64,000 nt of DNA, from the NCBI RefSeq assembly GCF_019175285.1, contig NC_056523.1, positions 290,982,675 through 291,046,674 on the forward strand, in the 5' to 3' direction. The position numbers were made by a program, and so were the translations under genes. The notes below the pieces were generated by a model. That model was given only the letters and a program-made list of their open reading frames with translations. It was not told the origin of the DNA and made no database searches. Positions 58,070 through 64,000 of this stretch are shown piece after piece (the stretch's first letter is position 1; each line of letters opens with the position of its first letter). This stretch comes from Sceloporus undulatus. Taxonomy: Eukaryota > Chordata > Lepidosauria > Squamata > Phrynosomatidae.

Positions 58070-58515
58070 GGGATTCATATAGCCATGTTGGCCTGTAGAA
58101 GCAGTACATAGAGAGGTCTTGTAGCCCCTTTGAGGCTCCCTGGGAGAAAGAAAAATGGGCAGCAGGAGCTTTCTAGGCTTGAGTCTGCTTCCTCGGGTGC
58201 ATCTGAGGAAGGAGGCTGAAGTCTAGGAAAGCTCATGCCACCCATTTCTTTCAGTGGAATCTCTTTCCAGACTGGTCATGTTTCTTCAAAGGTAGAGGAG
58301 TCCTGTTACTCTGTAAAATCAGTCTGGAAAAAGCCTCCTTTGAGACCCACTGCAAGAAAGAAGTTGGCTGCATGGGTTTTCCTACTCGACTTCAGTCTCC
58401 TTCCTCAGGACTAGCAGCCTACTTCCTCAGATGCTATGTGAGGAAGGAAGCTGAAGCTTATGAAAGCTCCTGCTGCCAATTTTTTTCTTGCAGTGAGTCT
58501 CAAAGGGGATACAAG
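58070..58515. mobile_element. Tandem pieces of an interspersed repeat
   Basis: AGCCATGTTGGCCTGTAGAAG, then GGAGCTTTCTAGGCTTGAG and TGCTTCCTCGGGTGCATCTGA, repeated in inverse and direct order to AGTGAGTCTCAAAGGGG. It is the same family as at 6892 and 44766. At least three pieces are nested or duplicated. Confidence 0.5.
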
Positions 58516-58861
58516 TCCTCTCTAAAGGCCTGAGGGAAGTTCAGGGAGCCACAATTGCACAAGCTGGATTGGAGGAAGGGGTGCCAATGGGACCCTCTAC
58601 TCAGAGGCTGGAAGCTGGGTCTTCCCCTGAGGAAGAAAAGAAGTGGAAGGAGTATCCCAGAAACCCTTCTTTCCAGGCAAACCGTCCTGTCGCTCTGCCT
58701 CAAAGAAAAGCCAATCTCAGGTTCAACTTTCTCCTTCAGTGCAATCTTCCTAGGATCAAAGTGACTCCCAAAGTGGTGGCCCTTGGACCATCACTAGTCC
58801 CTGAGGCATCCACTTCACTGCAGGAAACCCAGGCAGAGCTAGCCAAGGGGCACAAATCCCC

Positions 58862-58985
58862 TTGTCGCCAAGTTCCTTCAAGTCATTTCAGACTATCATG
58901 GGGTTTTCTGGGCAGGTTTCTTCAGAGGGGGCTTGCCATGGCCATCCTCTGAGGCTGAGAGAGTGTGACTTGCCCAGGGTACAGT
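58862..58985 (-). mobile_element. tRNA-derived SINE, partial
   Basis: TTGTCGCCAAGTTCCTTCAAG, TATCATGGGGTTTTCTGGGC and TGAGGCTGAGAGAGTGTGAC; the inverse of the SINE body and tail, with head and middle lost. Confidence 0.75.
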
Positions 58986-59007
58986 ACAAATACTGTAGCA
59001 GTCCCTA

Positions 59008-59755
59008 AAGTTGTTGTTAAATGCCCTCCATGAGACCCTGACTCATGACTCCTCTGTGGGTGTGACACTTCCAAGCCTCCCCTGTCCTCCACTGCTCTTC
59101 TCAGCTCTTGTAGATTCATTCCCATGGCTTCCCTGATTGAATCTATCCATCTGGTGCATGGTCTTCCTCTCTCTTTACTACCCTCCACCTTTCCCAGCAT
59201 TATTATCTTTTCTAGTGATTCATGCCTCCTCATGATGTGGCCAAAGTACAACAGCCTGAGTTTCATCATCTCAGCTTCCTGGGAGAGTTCAGGCCTGATC
59301 GCTTTTTAGGACCCATTTGTTTGTCTTTTTGGCCGTATACAGTATCCTCAGCACTCTTGTTCAGCATCATATCTCAAATGAGTTTATTTTCTTTCTATCC
59401 AATTTCTTCACTGTCCAGCTCTCACATCTGTGCCTGGTGATGGGGAATATTACGGCTTGGACAATTCTAACTTCAGTGCTCAGTTGTCTATCTTTGCACT
59501 TTAGGATCTTGTTTAGTTCTTCCATAGCTGCCCTTCCCATTCCTAGTCCTTTTCTTATTTCTTGAGGGCAGTCTCCATCCTAATCAGCATTTGATCCAAG
59601 GGATGGGAAATCTTATTAACTATTTCGATATTTTCATTGTCTAGGTTTAATTTGTGTAGATCCTCTGCATTAACCCTGTCTTTGTCCTTTCTTGATTTTT
59701 CCAAGTCCACAGTGTTTTCGGCTAGTAGTATGGTGTAATCTGCATCAGATTGTTG
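59008..59755 (-). mobile_element. RTE-BovB LINE 3' fragment
   Basis: The minus strand encodes, in order, text like DADYTILLAENTVDLEKSRK, a MEELNKILKCKDRQLSTEV region, and MMKLRLLYFGHIMRRHESLE with KIIMLGKVEG and RWIDSIREAMGMNLQELRRA. These match the C-terminal half of BovB polymerase known from ruminants and squamates. 5' truncated with frame breaks. Confidence 0.88.
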
Positions 59756-60699
59756 ATGTCCCTAACATGTTTTGGGGGGGGGGACGCCTGAAAAACACTG
59801 TTCTGAATAACCTTCAGCTCCTCTCTCTCCCCTTAACCTGGGACAGGGGGAGAAGTAGTTGCTGCCCACTTACCCCTGTGGAGCTTCTCAAGCTCCTCTG
59901 AGGAGGAATGGAAGTGTTAAGGCTATGCAGCAGAGGCAAGGAAGAGTGAGAAAGAGTGGGGGAACAACAGCTATTTTGGAGCCTTCTTCTGAGTATTTAG
60001 GAATGAAGGTGAAAGTGACTCTGAGCATGTGCAAAATGCCTTTCCGAGACCAGGGGAGGCAGGGTTTCTGTGTCTTGAAGAGAAAATGTAATATCCACTT
60101 TTTTTGCTGCAAAAGGGGGAACATGTTGATAGGAGCAGGGTACAGAAACAGTCTCTTCTAGGCAGCTAGGCTTGTTTTCTTCTTCCATTCAGCCTTCCCC
60201 TGTTACCAATCAACAAGGATAGTCAACATTTAGTACCCCTTCATTTGAAATGTGTTTTATGTGTGTATGAAAGAGATGTGGGAGAAAGGGGAGGGGGCTT
60301 CCTATTCCTGGGGATTAATTGCAAGCAGATTTACACTTCCAACAGTTCTCTCTTTTCTCCCTCCATTTGTTTTTACAAACAGATACAGCTCAAATATAAA
60401 TATTGAATATTTTCAGAAGGAGAAAAGAATTGTTAACTATCCAAAGTTATCAAGATTGCTGGAAAATTTGTGATGATCTTATTCCAAGGATAGTGTGTGT
60501 GTTGCAGGACTGCAACTCTCATTCATCCAATCACTCTAACCAGCATAATCAATATTGCAAGATTCTGGGAGTGGCTGTTCAATCAATGTATGGACAGATA
60601 TACAATCTTAATCCCAGGCATATTCAGACCAATGAGTGAGGGATTCAAGAAAATGCCACAAAATGTGAAAGAATGAAGGAAATCTCAGAGATGGAGGTT

Positions 60700-60905
60700 G
60701 TTTGTTTGTTTTTAATTGTGTATCCTGCCTTTTCACCAATAAATTCAAGGCAGTTTTCCTCCTGCGCTGGGTAACATCACAAGAAACTTGTGAAGTAAGT
60801 TAGGTCAAAAGAGCCTGTGACTGGCCTGAGATCTAGGAAGGACTAGCACCTGGATCTCCCAAATTTAAGTCCCTCACTTAAACCACTACAGCATACTGCC
60901 TCTGT
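60700..60905 (-). mobile_element. tRNA-type SINE (Sauria-like), inverse
   Basis: TTGTGTATCCTGCCTTTTCACC, GTGAAGTAAGTTAGGTC, GACTGGCCTGAGATCTAGG and a tRNA-like inverse end ACTTAAACCACTACAGCATAC. The order fits a squamate tRNA-SINE read backwards. Confidence 0.6.
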
Positions 60906-61585
60906 GGTTTTGCCAAGGTGATGAATCTGTCAAAAGGAAGAGGAAGCCTGGAAGGAGAAAAGGATGATGGAATGGGGAAGGAGAAGGGTTTGGAAGGAGA
61001 AGCTTGAGTGAGGAATACTGTTTAAATTTTTAAAGAAACTGTACTGTCTCTTTTGGAATCTAGTTACCATTGATTCCAGCTATGAATTATTTTGATCTTA
61101 AAACAATGCCTTTGTATTATGAGGATGTCATTCTGTGCATGCTCTGAGTCATGGTCTTCTTTATTTTTGTTTTACCCATGCTAGCATCCTTAGTGCCCTT
61201 TGACCCCCATGCCAGGGGGGTGACCAATCTGCTCCAGGTTTTTGCCTGAACTGTGGAGGAATCTAAGTTCAGGTCTCCAAAATAGGCCCAGCACCTTGGA
61301 CAACACCTTTAGATTTATCTAACAACTGGAATCGAGTTGCTGCCTGCTGACATGGAAGCCACCAGCTGCTACTGAGCAGTGCTGAACCTTTGCAGTGAAT
61401 GTGTGTTCCAATGTATGCTCACAGTGACCCCAAGTTAACATCTTAGCCTTGGCAACCATAGATCTCTATGGGAAGGCCAACTGTATATTATTCTTTTACA
61501 AGCAGGATAGTGTGACTGACATCTCAGAAAAATAAGGGTTCTTTCCTGAAGCAAAAGAAGGAGAAAGTGACATACAGAAAAGTAA

Positions 61586-61796
61586 GGTTACATCTACATT
61601 GCAGAACTAAAGCAGTTTCATGCCACTTTAACTGCTATGGCTCTATCCTACAGAATCCTGGGATTTTTAGTATGGTGAGGCACCAGACCTCTCTGACAGA
61701 CCAGGCTGAATACCTCACCAAACTACAAATCCAACGATTCTATCATGGCAGTTGAAATGGTGTCAAACTGCTATAATTCTGCAGTTGGGTACACCC
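61586..61796. mobile_element. PIF/Harbinger-like MITE with TAA target duplication
   Basis: The left GGTTACATCTACATTGCAGAA and right TTCTGCAGTTGGGTACACCC are inverse. TAA flanks both sides (61583-61585, 61797-61799). Inside, CTTTAACTGCTATGGC and AATCCTGGGATTTTTAGT with their inverses give a full-length hairpin. This is a very common lizard MITE family. Confidence 0.82.
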
Positions 61797-62194
61797 TAAG
61801 ATGAGGAGTTCTGCCATCGTTCTCTTCTTTTACAGGGAGCATTTTGGGACAAGAGTGTTGTGATGTGTTCTTGCTAGTCTGAAGAAGACAGGAAGCTGCC
61901 TTGTACTAAGTCAGACAATTTGTTCATCTAGCCAGTATTGGCTACTTTGATAGGCAACAGCTTTCTCAAATCTCAAGCAGAGGTCTTTCATATCATCTGC
62001 TATCTGATTCTCTTAACTGGCAACACAACAAACTGCATCTAATAACCCCCTTCTCCTTAGTACAGCATGTAGCTGTACTTTGAACTTAAACTGTGACCTG
62101 TTGAGAGGCTAATTCCCACTTTGAAGTTTGCATTATTGTTTGGATAATCAAGGGTAAGATTTCACACTCTTATCTATTCTCCCTAACATAGCTG

Positions 62195-62300
62195 GGTCAG
62201 CCCTAACAAGGCTGAGTGAAATGGTTGCCTGAGGCAGTCAATGTGAGGAACATAGAAAATGGAGAATATTGCATGTGCCATAAGATCCACCTTGCTTCCC
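62195..62300. mobile_element. Fragment of the 26062-type TIR element
   Basis: TGGGTCAGCCCTAACAAGGC, GAGTGAAATGGTTGCCTGAG shares the pattern of the left end at 26062 (CAGGCAGAATGAAGCAATATG). Confidence 0.35.
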
Positions 62301-63844
62301 CTAACTTACACTGTTGCCTTCCATTGCAGTGGAACACACTACTGGGACTCAGATCTTGAAAAAGGTACTTTTGGGACCACAGGTCTTCATAATATGGCCA
62401 TGCCAAGTGGACAATTCTAGAAGCTATAGTTAGCCAAGCAATCCCAGTGTAGAAATAAGATTCAAATGCAAGCCTGATTATCCTTTCTGCATGGACTTAG
62501 AGTAAAGTTGGGAGTGTCGTTGGGGGTGGCATGGCTTCCACACCAGTGGAATGGTGAGTCTGTTCTTTGTTTTAGTTTGAATTTTAAAGGTGCTACTTAA
62601 GGTGCTAAAGCTATCTGGGAGGAAAAGTTCAGTGCCTTACATAGTTCCTTTAATGTTCAGACTGAAACAGCAGATTCTCCATCATATTCGCATGAATTGC
62701 CAGCCACCACTGGATGAGCCATCTGTTCTTTTGCTTGAGATAGCAAATGTTTGCACCTTACAGAGGATACAAACACAAGCACAAGCACACACAACTGTTA
62801 AGAAGGAAAAACTAGTATAGCTGCACAAACTCTTTTGGTTAGTAGCAACAGAAATCCAAAGGATCTTATATAGTTTGTTTACACCTGGCTCTCCAAATCT
62901 TAACCTTCTTCTGATTTGAGTACTGTCTCCATTTTGATTTATCAGTGAGACAAGATCAAGCAGTGGGTAGTGGTTTGAGCATTGGAATATGACTCGAGAT
63001 GACCAATTTTATCATAAGGAAAATTGGAAGGTTAAAGCGGGGGGCAATGCAGGGTCATCCTGAGTTTTAGGGACAACTTCACAGCTGCTTATCACATAAC
63101 ACTGCATGCAATCAGAACAGAATCCAGGGATAATGTGAGGTGAATCAAGAAATGAGCAAATTTGCAAAACTACCCTATTTGCATGTCCATTTTGCTTGCA
63201 AATTCACTCCTTTCACACAATGCCAGCCGTCTGAAAATGCAAGCCTCCGGATGCCTTCATTTCCCAGGGTGCCTTGCTGTGCCAAAGAGGAAGAATTCTA
63301 ATTTCTTAAAGGGATACACACAGTCCCCTCTTCAGCCCCTCTAATTAAGGTCACAGCTCGTGGGAGAAGTGGAGGACATGCCCTGGAAAAGGAGGGCATC
63401 AGGGAGTGTCAGCCCCCTGTGGAATCAGACAGGCATATGGACCCAGTCCCCTCCTTTCTCTCTCTCTCTCTCTTGTGTGTGTGTGTCTTTGTGTGTGGTT
63501 TTATGGAGTTTGCCAGGGGACGACTCATCCTGCTTTCTATGACACAACATTTGGGGCAAAAAGGATTCCACCCCCTGGTTTCCCCTCCTTCTCTGGGGCA
63601 TATGGCGGGGCATTTGTGGAAATGACAGTTTGGAGCATACACAGAAAAGGTATTTCTTTGCTGGTAATGGGGATTTGTATGTCTCCTTTTGATACCCAAA
63701 TTCGAATCTGACCCGAAGTAATGGGTCTTTGACCCTTGTTGTGCTCTTGTGTGTGATAACCATTATCAAGTGGGCTACTTTCCTGGGATGGCACCACTTT
63801 AACCATTTTTGGGATGGACGCACATAGGTCCCTGTGTGGAAAAG

Positions 63845-64000
63845 TCCAAGGGTTGAGTTCCCCGCTCGGGCATGAAAACACACTGAGTGATCATGAGCAA
63901 GTCACACACTCTCAGTCTCAAAGGATGGCAATGACGAATCACCTCTGAAGAAACTTGCTAAGAAAATCCTGTGATAGGTTCACCTCAGGGTCACCATAGG
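63845..64000 (+). mobile_element. tRNA-derived SINE, cut by window end
   Basis: GGTTGAGTTCCCCGCTCGGGC, CACACTGAGTGATCATGAGC, AAGTCACACACTCTCAGTC and AGGTTCACCTCAGGGTCACC. The tail lies beyond 64000. Confidence 0.8.

Larger units (their letters stand above)
57633..64000 (+). other. CRHBP: CRHBP intron 2 (partial)
   Basis: It runs from the exon 2 donor to the window end without a recognisable exon 3. It contains SINE remnants, a diverged repeat at 58080-58515, a BovB fragment, a Sauria-like SINE, a MITE with TAA duplications and a 3'-terminal SINE. The pieces at 59760-60690, 60910-61580 and 61800-63840 hold no feature I can support beyond simple repeats and scattered old repeat pieces. Confidence 0.7.

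Noticed and set aside
62590-62820. CRHBP exon 3
   Set aside because: The 76-codon frame has none of the expected Cys-Leu-Asp-Met start or CRH-binding domain cysteines, and no matching phase.
63425-63883. A 152-codon minus-strand frame
   Set aside because: No recognised motif, crosses simple TC/TG repeats and runs into a SINE; likely chance.
1-64000. CRISPR array or defence-type system
   Set aside because: The tandem repeats seen are microsatellites and one minisatellite without unique spacers, and the DNA is vertebrate nuclear.

Overview
The window is vertebrate nuclear DNA, most likely from a squamate reptile and probably an iguanian lizard. The evidence is the repeat mix: SPIN-type and other hAT MITEs with clear ends, RTE-BovB, CR1 and L2 LINE pieces, tRNA-derived SINEs with BovB-like tails, 5S-rRNA-derived SINEs, many foldback MITEs and two solo LTRs. 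The species call is inference from that mix.

Only two host genes can be supported, both on the plus strand. S100Z has coding exons at 14267-14407 and 23867-24025. Spliced, they give a 99-residue EF-hand protein, and a donor site 5 nt after the stop points to at least one 3' UTR exon, possibly starting at 28834. CRHBP (corticotropin-releasing hormone binding protein) begins near the right end: TATA box at 56966, exon 1 at 57085-57177 and exon 2 at 57536-57632. The rest of CRHBP was not found before 64000, so the gene runs off the window. S100Z followed by CRHBP on the same strand is the order recalled for human 5q13 and supports both calls. The two products do not act together: one is an intracellular calcium-binding protein, the other a secreted binding protein for the stress peptide CRH.

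Layout: 1-14265 is the S100Z 5' flank or a 5' UTR intron, rich in LINE, SINE and MITE pieces. 14408-23866 is the S100Z coding intron, with a hAT MITE that keeps a perfect 8-bp target duplication at 21793-22006. 24031-28833 is the probable 3' UTR intron and holds a 1.6-kb terminal-inverted-repeat element. About 29-56.7 kb is the intergenic region, with two solo LTRs in opposite orientation, a SPIN-like element at 43599-43785, a BovB copy split by later insertions including an 87-bp minisatellite at 50690-51175, and several repeat-poor stretches that could be regulatory. From 56.7 kb on are the CRHBP promoter, its GC-rich first exons and intron 2.

No bacterial-type system, CRISPR array, rRNA or tRNA gene was seen, and nothing amounts to a new biological system. 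The most useful observations are the horizontally transferred transposon families, the PIF/Harbinger-like MITEs with intact 3-bp target duplications, a hairpin element inside CRHBP intron 1, and the odd composite inverted repeats in the S100Z intron.
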